Below are positions 44,237-52,883 of a stretch of DNA of 64,000 nucleotides, piece after piece (the first letter of the stretch is position 1; each line of letters opens with the position of its first letter). A model generated the notes under the pieces. The model was not told where the DNA came from and made no database searches. It was given only the letters and a program-made list of their open reading frames with translations. The stretch comes from G965276675 sp965276675. GTDB taxonomy: Bacteria; Acidobacteriota; Terriglobia; Terriglobales; Acidobacteriaceae. The position numbers and the translations under genes were made by a program. The DNA is taken from positions 1,984,001 to 2,048,000 of the forward strand of contig OZ255624.1 in the NCBI GenBank assembly GCA_965276675.1. Direction: 5' to 3'.

Positions 44237-44315
44237 CGCGCAGTATACCATCCAGCGCTGGCCCGGTTATGGCGTTGCCATGCCACCTACGGGGGATGCC
44301 GAAGTGTAATTCATG

Positions 44316-44349
44316 GCACCGCAAAGTAAGCCGCACCGCAAAGTACGCC
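44316..44349 (+). repeat. Tandem 17-bp repeat upstream of surA
   Basis: GCACCGCAAAGTAAGCC is followed immediately by GCACCGCAAAGTACGCC, one base different. It lies in the 494-base ctpA-surA intergenic region, between palindromic copy 3 and the surA promoter. Role unknown. The remainder of this gap shows no gene. Confidence 0.55.
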
Positions 44350-44445
44350 AGGTGCGCTCGGTTATCCGGTCCTTGCATCCTGGCGTATTTGCGTGATCTG
44401 TCTGACCATCCCACAGCCTCCTTGTAAGCCACCATACGGAGAGAG

Positions 44446-44475
44446 TTGGTAAACCCCATCAACGGCGATTAGAAT
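44446..44475 (+). promoter_or_regulatory. Candidate surA promoter
   Basis: TTGGTA (44446-44451) and TAGAAT (44470-44475) are 18 bases apart and would start transcription about 80 bases upstream of surA. Confidence 0.5.
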
Positions 44476-44562
44476 GCCGAAAGACGCACTGGCAATTGGG
44501 CGATCTGGCTCCAATTCAGGCTCACTCCGCAGCAGGCTGGGCGTCTAGAGATGTAGAGGCAC

Positions 44563-46410
44563 ATGACCCTGCGACCGATTGAGCTCCGCACCCTTTTGCT
44601 GGCTGGCCTTGTACTGGCCGGCACCCCCGCCCTTACCCAGACCACCGCGGCGCCGCCCGCAGCTCCTGCCTCCATCAGGGATAAGCAGGCCGCCCCGGCC
44701 CAGCAGTTCCAGCCGCAGGCGCCAGTATCCACCTTTGGCGGCACCGTGGTGGAAGACGTTGTGGCCCGCGTCAACGACCAGATTATCTCCCGGTCAGACT
44801 ACGACCGCGCGATGCAGCAGCTTGAGGCTGATGGGCGCCAGCAGGGATGGAACCCCCAGGAACTGGAAGACCGCAAGCGCGATCTGCTGCGGGACCTGGT
44901 CGACCAGCAGCTGCTGCTCTCGAAGGGCAAGGAGATGGGCATCACCGGCGATGCGGAGCTGGTCCGCCGGCTGGATGATATCCGCAAGCAGAACCACCTG
45001 GACAGCATGGAGGCTCTGGAAAAGGCTGCCACGCAGCAGGGTGTTTCGTATGAGGATTTCAAACAGAATATCCGCAACAGCATCATCACGCAGCAGGTGG
45101 TGCGCGACGAGGTAGGCCGGCGTCTCCAGCTCTCGCAAGGGGACCTCCAGCGCTACTATGAGGCGCACAAAAGCGAGTTCGGCCAGCCGGAGTCTGTCCA
45201 CCTGAACGAGATCCTGATCCCGGTGGCAGCGGGCGGCAACCCCGATGCCGACCTGGCTGCGGCAAAGGCCAAGGCGGATGCAGTAGTGACGAAGCTCAAG
45301 GCCGGAGACAGCTTTGCAGCGCTGGCCAAGAGTGATTCGGCCGGCGCAACCGCTGCGCAGGGGGGCGACCTCGGCGACTTCAAACGCGGCATGCTCGCGA
45401 AACCGCTCGAAGACGCGACCTTTGCCCTCTCTGCCGGTCAGTACACGGAGCCAATCCGCACCAAGCAGGGCTTCATCATCCTGGAGGTAGCGCAGCACAT
45501 TCCGGGCGGTACGCCAGATCTGAAATCCGTTCAGCCGCAGGTGGAAGAGGCGGCGTACATGAGCCGCATGCAGCCGGCTTTGCGCCAGTTTCTGACGCAG
45601 TTGCGGCAGGAGGCGTACATCGACTACAAACCCGGGTACGTCGACACAGCCGCCACGCCAGAGTCGATCAAGCCTTTGTATAGCGCCTATACTCCGCCGG
45701 CTCCGAAGAAGAAAGCCAGCTTTCAGCGGACCCGGTACCGCGCCGCTGCACACACCTTTCGCAACAAAAGTGGGACCTCTGACACAGCCGCTGCTGGAAC
45801 CGGCATCACCTCTGCTCCGGCGATGCAGGTTGCCAGCAAGGCAGGTGTAGAAAAGCCCGGTAAGAAAGAGAAGATTCGCTTTGGGCAGGCGCCCCGCGAG
45901 GCATTGCCGGCGGCCCCCGTCACCCCTGCTCCGATTGAAAACGGGGACGCTGGCAGCGCCGTTGCGAACTCGGCCGCGCCCAACGCGACCCCCGAGACTC
46001 AGGTGGCAGCCAACAGCAACTCGAATATCGCGGGTGCCGGAGACGTTCCCGCCACCGCGCCCGAGACCAAGACCCGCTTCAGCGATCGCGCCCGCCAACC
46101 CAAGCCGAAAAAGGTGAAGACGGCGGACCAGATCGAGAACGCGAATGTGGAGAAGATCTCGGCCGATGAGATCGCCGCGCAGAAGACGCAATCCGCTCCG
46201 CTCGGTCTGGCAGGCGATACTGCCACGCCGAAGAGGCAGCCCAAGGTGAAGGGCGACAAGACGCGCTTTTCTGACCAGACAAAGGGCGAGACAAAGGACA
46301 AAACTCCGGCTCAGCCACAGTCCACCACACCTTCACCGCTTGCCACGCCGCAAGGCAGTCCGCCGCCGGCCACGCCGCCCTCGCCTTCCGCGCCAATACA
46401 ACAACCGTAG
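44563..46410 (+). CDS. surA: SurA-like periplasmic peptidyl-prolyl isomerase/chaperone with long tail
   Basis: This 615-residue protein has a signal peptide (RTLLLAGLVLAGTPALTQ) and a SurA N-terminal chaperone domain (about 60-200, VVARVNDQIISRSDYDRAM, LVDQQLLLSKGKEMGI). One parvulin domain (about 215-335) contains SVHLNEILIPV, SFAALAKSDSAGATAAQGGDLGDF and EPIRTKQGFIILEV. It folds outer-membrane proteins. The last ~250 residues are disordered and contain three related basic/aromatic units: KIRFGQ (about 437), KTRFSDRA (503) and KTRFSDQT (566). SurA normally lacks such a tail. ATG at 44563 follows AGAGG. Confidence 0.9.
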   Translation: MTLRPIELRTLLLAGLVLAGTPALTQTTAAPPAAPASIRDKQAAPAQQFQPQAPVSTFGGTVVEDVVARVNDQIISRSDYDRAMQQLEADGRQQGWNPQELEDRKRDLLRDLVDQQLLLSKGKEMGITGDAELVRRLDDIRKQNHLDSMEALEKAATQQGVSYEDFKQNIRNSIITQQVVRDEVGRRLQLSQGDLQRYYEAHKSEFGQPESVHLNEILIPVAAGGNPDADLAAAKAKADAVVTKLKAGDSFAALAKSDSAGATAAQGGDLGDFKRGMLAKPLEDATFALSAGQYTEPIRTKQGFIILEVAQHIPGGTPDLKSVQPQVEEAAYMSRMQPALRQFLTQLRQEAYIDYKPGYVDTAATPESIKPLYSAYTPPAPKKKASFQRTRYRAAAHTFRNKSGTSDTAAAGTGITSAPAMQVASKAGVEKPGKKEKIRFGQAPREALPAAPVTPAPIENGDAGSAVANSAAPNATPETQVAANSNSNIAGAGDVPATAPETKTRFSDRARQPKPKKVKTADQIENANVEKISADEIAAQKTQSAPLGLAGDTATPKRQPKVKGDKTRFSDQTKGETKDKTPAQPQSTTPSPLATPQGSPPPATPPSPSAPIQQP

Positions 46411-46457
46411 CCACAGCAGCCATAGGCTCCAGGCCGCGGCTGCACACCTCAACTTGC

Positions 46458-47447
46458 ATGAAGACGCTCTACATCGCGGATGCCGCCAAGCACGAGAATG
46501 GCGCGCCGGTCGACATCTTTCTGGCCGTCTGCTCCAAACAGATGCGCTCGAAGAAGGACGGCGCGCAGTTTCTCTCCCTGCGCCTGGCCGACATGACCGG
46601 CCAATGCGAAGCGGTGATGTGGGAGAACTTTGACGAATGCTTGCGCGAATTCGAGTGTGGCGATGTGGTCAAAATCCGCGGCCGGATCTCCCGCTTCAGC
46701 GGCAAGCTCCAGCTCTCGATCGAGCTCATCCGGCGCGCTTTTGACGGTGAATACGATATAGGCGACTTCGCTCCACACACGCAGTACGATGTGGACGAAC
46801 TTTGGGCGAAGCTCACCGGGTTTGTCGTAAGCCTTACCGATCTACACCTGCGTGCGCTCATGGAGGTATTTTTCGCCGACGAGGAGATCGCCGCGGCACT
46901 CCGCACCGCGCCCGCGGCGAAGACTATGCACCACGCCTGGATCGGCGGACTGCTGGAGCACGTCGTCTCGCTGCTTGGACTTTGCGACCTTGCCGCGGGA
47001 CACTACCCGCACATCCACCGCGATCTGTTGCTTGCCGGAGCAATGCTCCACGACATCGGCAAGCTCCACGAGCTGCGCTGGGGCACAACCTTCGACTACA
47101 CGACAGAGGGCCAGCTACTCGGGCACATAACGATCGGCATCGGCATGATCGAGAAAAAGAGCGCGCTGGTGCCGGGCTTTCCAGCGCAGCTGCGGCTGCT
47201 GCTGGAGCACATTGTCTTAAGCCACCATGGCAGATACGAATACGGATCGCCCAAGCTGCCCATGGTTCCCGAAGCCATCTTGCTGCATTATCTGGATGAT
47301 CTGGACGCCAAGATGCACACGATGCAAAGTGAGTTCGCGAAGAACGAGGCCAATGGCCGGGCGGCGGGCGAGATGACGGAATGGGTCCGCTCACTGGAAC
47401 GCCCCCTGCTCGATACGCATGCCTTTCTCGGTGAGACAGAGGAGTGA
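46458..47447 (+). CDS. YhaM-like 3'-5' exoribonuclease (OB + HD domains)
   Basis: This 329-residue protein has an N-terminal OB-fold (about 10-95, KKDGAQFLSLRLADMTGQCEAVMWENF). An HD phosphohydrolase domain follows, with HHAWIGGLLEHVVSLLGLC, the metal-binding AMLHDIGKLHEL and LEHIVLSHHGRYEYGSP. This order is that of Bacillus YhaM/Cbf1, a metal-dependent 3' exonuclease acting on RNA and ssDNA. It is 48 bases after surA and 7 bases before the EVE gene, in the same direction. Confidence 0.9.
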   Translation: MKTLYIADAAKHENGAPVDIFLAVCSKQMRSKKDGAQFLSLRLADMTGQCEAVMWENFDECLREFECGDVVKIRGRISRFSGKLQLSIELIRRAFDGEYDIGDFAPHTQYDVDELWAKLTGFVVSLTDLHLRALMEVFFADEEIAAALRTAPAAKTMHHAWIGGLLEHVVSLLGLCDLAAGHYPHIHRDLLLAGAMLHDIGKLHELRWGTTFDYTTEGQLLGHITIGIGMIEKKSALVPGFPAQLRLLLEHIVLSHHGRYEYGSPKLPMVPEAILLHYLDDLDAKMHTMQSEFAKNEANGRAAGEMTEWVRSLERPLLDTHAFLGETEE

Positions 47448-47453
47448 CCGCAC

Positions 47454-47831
47454 ATGCACTATCTGCTTAAGACGGAACCCGAATCGTACTCCTTCAGCGA
47501 TCTCGAACGAGACGGCGAAACCGTTTGGGACGGCATCAAGAATGCACAGGCGCTCAGGAACCTCGCCGGCATGAAGAAGGGGGACATCCTCGTCGTCTAT
47601 CACTCCGTTACGGACAAGGCCGCGGTGGGCACGGCCAAGGTCGTCTCCATCGATGCTACTGATCCAAAGCAGCCCCTGGTCCGGATCGCTTCGGGCAAGA
47701 GACTCAAGACGCCCAAGACCCTCGCGGAGATGCGCAGCCAGCCCAGCTTCGACGGCTCGCTTCTCTTCCGTCAGTTCCGGCTTTCTGTCGTGCCGCTCAC
47801 AAAGGAGCAGTACGCCTGGCTGGTGAAGTAG
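47454..47831 (+). CDS. EVE domain protein
   Basis: This 125-residue single-domain protein of the PUA-like EVE family begins MHYLLKTEPESYSFSDLERDGETVWDGIKNAQALRNLAGMKKGD. That segment contains the conserved modified-base pocket residues, and ILVVYHS follows. EVE domains bind modified nucleotides in RNA or DNA. It is slightly shorter than typical members (about 140-150 residues), ending soon after the strand VPLTKEQYAWLV. It probably shares the YhaM transcript, which hints at an RNA-related role. Confidence 0.9.
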   Translation: MHYLLKTEPESYSFSDLERDGETVWDGIKNAQALRNLAGMKKGDILVVYHSVTDKAAVGTAKVVSIDATDPKQPLVRIASGKRLKTPKTLAEMRSQPSFDGSLLFRQFRLSVVPLTKEQYAWLVK

Positions 47832-47884
47832 ACTGCCACAGGACTGATCCGGATCTGCTTTTACCCCGAAGGCGTGTCTATCTG

Positions 47885-47939
47885 GACGACTAGTCCCGCG
47901 TTTGTCTGACGACCAGTCCCGGCCAGTCCCCGGTACAAT
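47885..47939 (+). promoter_or_regulatory. aroC upstream region with repeated motif and -10 box
   Basis: GACGACTAGTCCCG (47885-47898) recurs as GACGACCAGTCCCG (47908-47921), and a half copy CCAGTCCCCGG follows (47923-47933). The repeats end just before TACAAT (47934-47939), a good -10 element. No -35 match is seen at the right distance. That fits an activator- or repressor-controlled promoter, though this is inference. Confidence 0.45.
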
Positions 47940-47961
47940 TGAGTTTTGTTCTGGAAGGCGT

Positions 47962-49146
47962 ATGCTACGTTTTTCTACCGCAGGTGAGTCGCACGGTGAA
48001 GCACTCGTTGCCCTGGTGCAGGGACTGCCCGCTGGTCTCGAAGTGGACCAGGCGTTCGTCGACCGCGAACTCTGGCGCCGCCAGCAGGGCTATGGTCGCG
48101 GCGGCCGCATGCGCATCGAGCAGGACCGCGCACATATTCTCTCCGGCGTGCGTCATGGCAAGACGATAGGAGCGCCGGTGGCTATACAGATCGCCAACCG
48201 CGACTGGAAAAACTGGGAAGAGATCCTGCCCGTCGGCGCTGGCGACCCCGCGAAGCACAAAGCCGTCGCCTCGCCGCGTCCTGGCCACGCGGACCTTGCT
48301 GGATCGCTCAAATACAACTTCAGCGATGCCCGCTATGTGCTTGAGCGTGCCTCTGCGCGCGAGTCTACGGCCCGCGTTGCTGCCGGCGCTTTCAGCAAGA
48401 TTCTGCTCCGCTCGCTCGGCATGGAAGTCGCCAGCCACGTGGTGCGTATCGGGGGAGCGGAGCTGGAGTCGCCCGTGAGTTGGGAGGCAATTGCGGCTCT
48501 TCGCGATCGCGATGAGGTCCTGCTAAACTGCGCCGATCCCGAATCTGAAGAGCGCATGAAGGCAGAGGTCGATCACGCCCTGCGCACCGGCGATACGCTG
48601 GGTGGCATCTTTGAAGTCGTGGCTCATGGTGTACCGCCGGGGCTCGGCACCTATGCCAACTGGGACGAGCGTCTCGATGGCTTGCTGGCCGGGGCAGTCA
48701 TGTCGCTACAGGCGGTCAAGGCTGTTGAACTTGGCCGCGGCGTAACGGCGGCACAGTCGCTCGGCTCCGTGGTACACGATCCGATCGGCTACAGCGCCGA
48801 AGGCGAGAGCGCGAATGGGCACACCCGCTTCACGCGTGCAGGCAATAATGCTGGCGGCATCGAGGGCGGCGTTTCAAACGGGGAGGAGATCGTCGTGCGC
48901 GGCTATCTGAAGCCCATCTCGACACTGCGCCGTCCGCTCGAGTCCGTGAACTACAAGACCCGCGAAAGCACCAAGGCCTCGTATGAGCGGTCCGACGTCT
49001 GCGTCGTGCCCGCTGCCGGTGTTGCAGCCGAGGCCATGGTTGCCTTTGTGCTCGCGCAACTCGCGCTTCAGAAGTTTGGCGGCGACTCCGCCCATGAGCT
49101 TAAACGTAACTACGACGGATACCTGGAACAGATTCGCAGGTTCTAA
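47962..49146 (+). CDS. aroC: Chorismate synthase
   Basis: It eliminates phosphate from EPSP to give chorismate, using reduced FMN, at the end of the shikimate pathway. The 394-residue protein opens MLRFSTAGESHGEALVALVQGLPAGL. It has RRQQGYGRGGRMRIEQD, SPRPGHADLAGSLKYNF, the ERASARESTARVAAGAF signature, NAGGIEGGVSNGE and PISTLRRPL. ATG at 47962 follows GGAAGG; an in-frame start 20 codons upstream adds no homology. Confidence 0.96.
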   Translation: MLRFSTAGESHGEALVALVQGLPAGLEVDQAFVDRELWRRQQGYGRGGRMRIEQDRAHILSGVRHGKTIGAPVAIQIANRDWKNWEEILPVGAGDPAKHKAVASPRPGHADLAGSLKYNFSDARYVLERASARESTARVAAGAFSKILLRSLGMEVASHVVRIGGAELESPVSWEAIAALRDRDEVLLNCADPESEERMKAEVDHALRTGDTLGGIFEVVAHGVPPGLGTYANWDERLDGLLAGAVMSLQAVKAVELGRGVTAAQSLGSVVHDPIGYSAEGESANGHTRFTRAGNNAGGIEGGVSNGEEIVVRGYLKPISTLRRPLESVNYKTRESTKASYERSDVCVVPAAGVAAEAMVAFVLAQLALQKFGGDSAHELKRNYDGYLEQIRRF

Positions 49147-49188
49147 ACGGAACTTAGGAACGGCATAGCAAGGAAGCGCTCTCGGACG

Positions 49189-49698
49189 ATGATCTACGAA
49201 ATTGTGAAATACCCTGACCCCATCCTGCAGCAGAGAGGGGCACATGTTACCGAATTCGATGGAGAGCTGCGGACGCTGGTGGACGACATGTTCGAGTCGA
49301 TGTATGCCGCGCAGGGCATCGGCCTTGCTGCGCCGCAGATCGGGATCTCGAAGCGCATCACCGTCATCGATCTCAGCAACAAGGAAAAGCCGGCCGACAA
49401 AATTGTCTTGATCAACCCAGAGATCATTCTGCAGGAGGGCAAGCTGTTTCAGGAGGAGGGCTGCCTAAGCCTTCCGGATATCCGCGAAAAGGTGAAGCGT
49501 GCGGCACGCGTGATTGTTCGCGCTCAGGATGCAACTGGCAAATGGTTTGAGATGGAAGGCGACGATCTGCTGGCGCGCGCCTTCCAACATGAGATCGATC
49601 ATCTTGACGGCGTGCTCTTTATCTTTCGTGTCAGCGCACTGAAGCGAGACCTGCTCACGCGCCGCATTCGCAAATTGATCAAGGCCGGAGACTGGTAG
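49189..49698 (+). CDS. def: Peptide deformylase
   Basis: It removes the N-formyl group from nascent proteins. The 169-residue metalloenzyme has all three motifs: GIGLAAPQIG, EEGCLSLPDI (metal-binding Cys) and QHEIDHLDG (two His and the catalytic Glu). Length is standard. It is followed 5 bases later by fmt, so the enzyme adding the formyl group and the one removing it are co-expressed. Confidence 0.96.
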   Translation: MIYEIVKYPDPILQQRGAHVTEFDGELRTLVDDMFESMYAAQGIGLAAPQIGISKRITVIDLSNKEKPADKIVLINPEIILQEGKLFQEEGCLSLPDIREKVKRAARVIVRAQDATGKWFEMEGDDLLARAFQHEIDHLDGVLFIFRVSALKRDLLTRRIRKLIKAGDW

Positions 49699-49703
49699 CC
49701 CCG

Positions 49704-50666
49704 GTGGACGCCATCGCCTGCGGCCAGACGCTGCGGCTGGTCTTTTGTGGCACGCCAGAGTTTGCCGTGCCGACACTCAAAGCGTTGGTTCGCGCGGGGC
49801 ATCAGTTCCCGCTCGTGATCACGCAGCCGGACCGGCCGAGCGGCCGCGGGTTGCAGGTTTTGCCGACACCGGTGAAGGCCGTCGCGCTCGACGCCGGTAT
49901 CGAAGTCGTGCAGCCGGAGAAGGTCAAGAACAACCTCGAACTTCGCGCCCGGCTTGAGACAATTGCGCCAGACGCAATCATCGTCGTGGCCTATGGCCGC
50001 ATCATCCCGAAATGGATGCTCGATCTGCCGCGACTCGGTACTTTGAACGGTCACGCTTCGCTCCTGCCAAAGTACCGCGGCGCGGCGCCGATCCAATGGG
50101 CGGTGGCCAACGGGGAAGTGGTCACGGGCGTGACTACGATGCGCATCGACGAAGGCCTGGATACAGGCGAGATGCTGCTGAAGCGGGAGCTCCCGATCGC
50201 GGCTGACATGACCGCGGAGGACCTTTTTCCACCACTCGCGGAGCTTGGCGCGGCGCTTATGGCCGAGACACTCGATCGCCTTGCCTTCGGCGATCTCGAA
50301 CCGCAAAAGCAGAACAACGCAGAGGCTACCCTGGCGCCGATTCTGACCCGCGAAGATGGACGCGTCGATTTTCATCGGAACGCACTCGAGATCTACAACC
50401 GCTGGCGCGGCTTTCAGCCCTGGCCGGGCGCCTGGACGCTGCTCAACGGTAAGAAGCTTTCTTTCTCGCAGCTCAGACCGAGTCTTGGCCAGGGTCGGAG
50501 CGCAGCGCCGGGAACGATTTCGACAGACAGGCACACGCTTCGCATCGCTTGCGGTGACGCCACCTCCATCGAAGTGCTGGAGCTGCAACTTGAAGGCAAA
50601 AAGCGCATATCCACTGCCGACTTCTTGCGCGGCAACGCCCTCGCCAGCGGCGAGCTATTGGTCTAA
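49704..50666 (+). CDS. fmt: Methionyl-tRNA formyltransferase
   Basis: It formylates initiator Met-tRNA using 10-formyl-THF. The 320-residue protein has LVFCGTPEFAVPTLKAL and the catalytic region LGTLNGHASLLPKYRGAAPIQWAVANG. GVTTMRIDEGLDTGEML and the C-terminal tRNA-binding domain (YNRWRGFQPWPGAWTLL) follow. Translation starts at GTG 49704, 5 bases after def. rsmB starts 6 bases after its stop. The def-fmt-rsmB order is a classic bacterial cluster. Confidence 0.96.
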   Translation: MDAIACGQTLRLVFCGTPEFAVPTLKALVRAGHQFPLVITQPDRPSGRGLQVLPTPVKAVALDAGIEVVQPEKVKNNLELRARLETIAPDAIIVVAYGRIIPKWMLDLPRLGTLNGHASLLPKYRGAAPIQWAVANGEVVTGVTTMRIDEGLDTGEMLLKRELPIAADMTAEDLFPPLAELGAALMAETLDRLAFGDLEPQKQNNAEATLAPILTREDGRVDFHRNALEIYNRWRGFQPWPGAWTLLNGKKLSFSQLRPSLGQGRSAAPGTISTDRHTLRIACGDATSIEVLELQLEGKKRISTADFLRGNALASGELLV

Positions 50667-50672
50667 CCGGCA

Positions 50673-52019
50673 ATGCCCATGAAGATCGCGCCGGCGCGTG
50701 CCGCTGCCTTCGGCATCCTGCTGAAGCTTGCGGAGTCCTCGTCGTCGTACAGCGATGATCTGCTGCGCTCACCCCAGGTCAATGCACTCTCCGCCCCGGA
50801 TCGCCACTTAGCGACGACGCTGGTGATGGGCGTTCTGCGTTGGCAGTTGTTACTCGATGTGCGTATTGGTAGCGCGCTGACGAATCGAAAACCACTGGAC
50901 GCAGTGATCGCGATCGCGCTCCGCCTCGGTCTCTTTCAGCTCTTTTTTCTCGACCGCATTCCCGCGCATGCGGCCATCAATGACAGCGTCGAGCTTGCGA
51001 AGCGAAACGGCCATGGCTCGGCGTCGGGTCTGGTCAACGCCGTACTGCGTAAGCTCGCAACTGCGCCCCGTCCCAAGGTCGACCCTATGGCTGCGCATCC
51101 AAAGTGGCTCGTGAAGCGGTGGTCCGCCAACTTCGGCGCGGAGGCGTCAAACGCCATCTGCGGTTATGATCAGCAGCCTCCGCCGACCGCCATCCGTGTG
51201 CAAGGTGTCGATGCTTTGGAAACCGAAGATGCACTGCGACAGGCCGGTATCGAGCTGGCGCCCGGTGCCTTGCTCACATCGGCGCGCATTGTGACCGCGG
51301 GTGACGTGTCATCTACGCTGGCCCGCGCGACTGGGCGTCTGCGCATTCAGGATGAAGGCTCGCAGCTGATCGCGGAACTCGCCGGGAAGGGAAGCCGCAT
51401 TCTTGATTGTTGCGCCGCGCCGGGAGGCAAAACTGCGATTCTGGCAGAGCGCAATCCGGACGCCGAGATTGTCGCCTGCGACATCAGCCGTGCGCGTCTG
51501 GCACAGATGGAGAGCGGCTTCGCGCACAACAGGACGACGGCGCGCATCCGCTGCATTGAAGCAGATGCGACCGCGCTTCCGCTGCACGGTCCAGTGGACG
51601 GCCTCTTCGACCTGATCCTCTGTGACGCTCCCTGCACCGGAACCGGGACGCTGGCACGCAATCCTGAGATCAAGCTGCGGCTCGCGCCCGCCGAGTTGGC
51701 GCGGCAGCACGCCCGTCAACTCGCGCTAATCAACGCAGCCTTTAGTAAGCTCGCTTCCGGGGGCCGGCTGATCTATTCCACCTGCTCTCTCGAACCGGAA
51801 GAAAATGAGACTGTAGTCGAACGCTGCCTCGCAGAGCACGCGCAAGCGCGCCTTCTACCGGTCGAAGATCGGCTGCTTGCACTGGAGGCGAATGGAGTTC
51901 TCCGGGCCGAGACGGCTAGGATTTTGCGCCAGCATAAAAGCACTGGCGGTTTCCTCCGTACGTTCCCAGGTGTGCTGTCCTGCGACGGCTTTTTCGCTGC
52001 GATCCTTACGAAAATCTAG
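50673..52019 (+). CDS. rsmB: 16S rRNA (cytosine-967-C5)-methyltransferase
   Basis: This 448-residue protein has an N-terminal NusB-like RNA-binding domain (about 1-140) and a C-terminal Rossmann methyltransferase. The SAM motif is ILDCCAAPGGKTAIL. The methylation Cys residues are in LCDAPCTGTGTLARNP and IYSTCSLEPEENE. It methylates C967 of 16S rRNA. ATG at 50673, or 50679 two codons later. It is the last gene of the run and converges with the PASTA gene, 6 bases apart. Confidence 0.95.
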   Translation: MPMKIAPARAAAFGILLKLAESSSSYSDDLLRSPQVNALSAPDRHLATTLVMGVLRWQLLLDVRIGSALTNRKPLDAVIAIALRLGLFQLFFLDRIPAHAAINDSVELAKRNGHGSASGLVNAVLRKLATAPRPKVDPMAAHPKWLVKRWSANFGAEASNAICGYDQQPPPTAIRVQGVDALETEDALRQAGIELAPGALLTSARIVTAGDVSSTLARATGRLRIQDEGSQLIAELAGKGSRILDCCAAPGGKTAILAERNPDAEIVACDISRARLAQMESGFAHNRTTARIRCIEADATALPLHGPVDGLFDLILCDAPCTGTGTLARNPEIKLRLAPAELARQHARQLALINAAFSKLASGGRLIYSTCSLEPEENETVVERCLAEHAQARLLPVEDRLLALEANGVLRAETARILRQHKSTGGFLRTFPGVLSCDGFFAAILTKI

Positions 52020-52025
52020 CCGGTA

Positions 52026-52883
52026 TTACCGCGCGACGGTGAGTTCGATCGGAATGCTCGCATCCACGCGCTGACCGGGAAGGGGCTTCTGCGCCAGCAC
52101 TGTACTGGGAGAAACAGTGTTTGTTACATATGGCTGCTCTCCCGCCGAACTCGTCTGCTGTTGCGGTTTATCTTGATAAACCGGCGGCGCAAGCTTCAGG
52201 CCGGCGCGTGCAATCGCCGTCGTAGCCGCCGTGTAGCCCCCATGTACTAGATTCGGCATCACGAATGCACTGCCGGTGCTTGCGCTTCCGGTGCTGGACG
52301 CGGCCGCACTCAGCAGCAAACTTACATCGGGCCGCTCCACCTTCGCTGCGCCCGGTGCTGGAGTTTGCGCGATGACCGTGTCCGATGCAGCGGCCGCATC
52401 AGGGATGCGCGCCACTGTCCCGAGATGCAGTCCCAACCGGCGCACTCCGATTATCGCCAGCTGTTCGGTCTGACCGATGACGGACGGTACCCCCACCGTC
52501 TGCGGACCCAGACTCTCCGTCACGCGTACCGCCCAGTCGCGGCGCACGAAGACGCCCGGAGCGGGAGACTGCGTAATCAAGGCTCCTGCTGGAACATTCG
52601 TGCTGTAGTAGCGATCATCTACGTTCAGGGTCAGGTTCAACGCGGCTGTCTTCCGTCGCGCTGCGCCTTCGCTCATGCCATGGAGATCCGGCACCGTCAC
52701 CTCTGCGCCATGGATGGCGAAGTGCATGGTGATAACGGCAGAAGCCAAAGCCACTACGAAGAGTAGCGAAAGCACCAGCAGAAGCGAGAAGAGGCGCGGC
52801 AACCCCGTACGACGCCGCATCTGAGCACGTCTTACATCTGTGTGCCGCATTTCTGTTCCCCGCACATCTGAGCGCGGGCTCAC
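52026..52883 (-). CDS. Membrane-anchored protein with three PASTA domains, no kinase
   Basis: This 285-residue protein has a basic N-terminus, one transmembrane helix (LFSLLLVLSLLFVVALASAVITMHF, about 31-55) and three PASTA-like repeats. The first starts VTVPDLHGMSEGAARRKTAALNL, the second VGVPSVIGQTEQLAIIGVRRLGL and the third FVMPNLVHGGYTAATTAIARAGL. PASTA modules bind muropeptides or lipid II and normally belong to Ser/Thr kinases or PBPs. Here neither domain is attached. The GTG start overlaps the stop of the cation transporter gene by 4 bases. Confidence 0.87.
   Translation of the reverse strand: MSPRSDVRGTEMRHTDVRRAQMRRRTGLPRLFSLLLVLSLLFVVALASAVITMHFAIHGAEVTVPDLHGMSEGAARRKTAALNLTLNVDDRYYSTNVPAGALITQSPAPGVFVRRDWAVRVTESLGPQTVGVPSVIGQTEQLAIIGVRRLGLHLGTVARIPDAAAASDTVIAQTPAPGAAKVERPDVSLLLSAAASSTGSASTGSAFVMPNLVHGGYTAATTAIARAGLKLAPPVYQDKPQQQTSSAGEQPYVTNTVSPSTVLAQKPLPGQRVDASIPIELTVAR

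Noticed and set aside
44070..44462. 130-codon open frame on the minus strand upstream of ctpA
   Set aside because: It runs through palindromic element copy 3 and the tandem repeat, has no recognisable domain and no ribosome site, so I treat it as chance.
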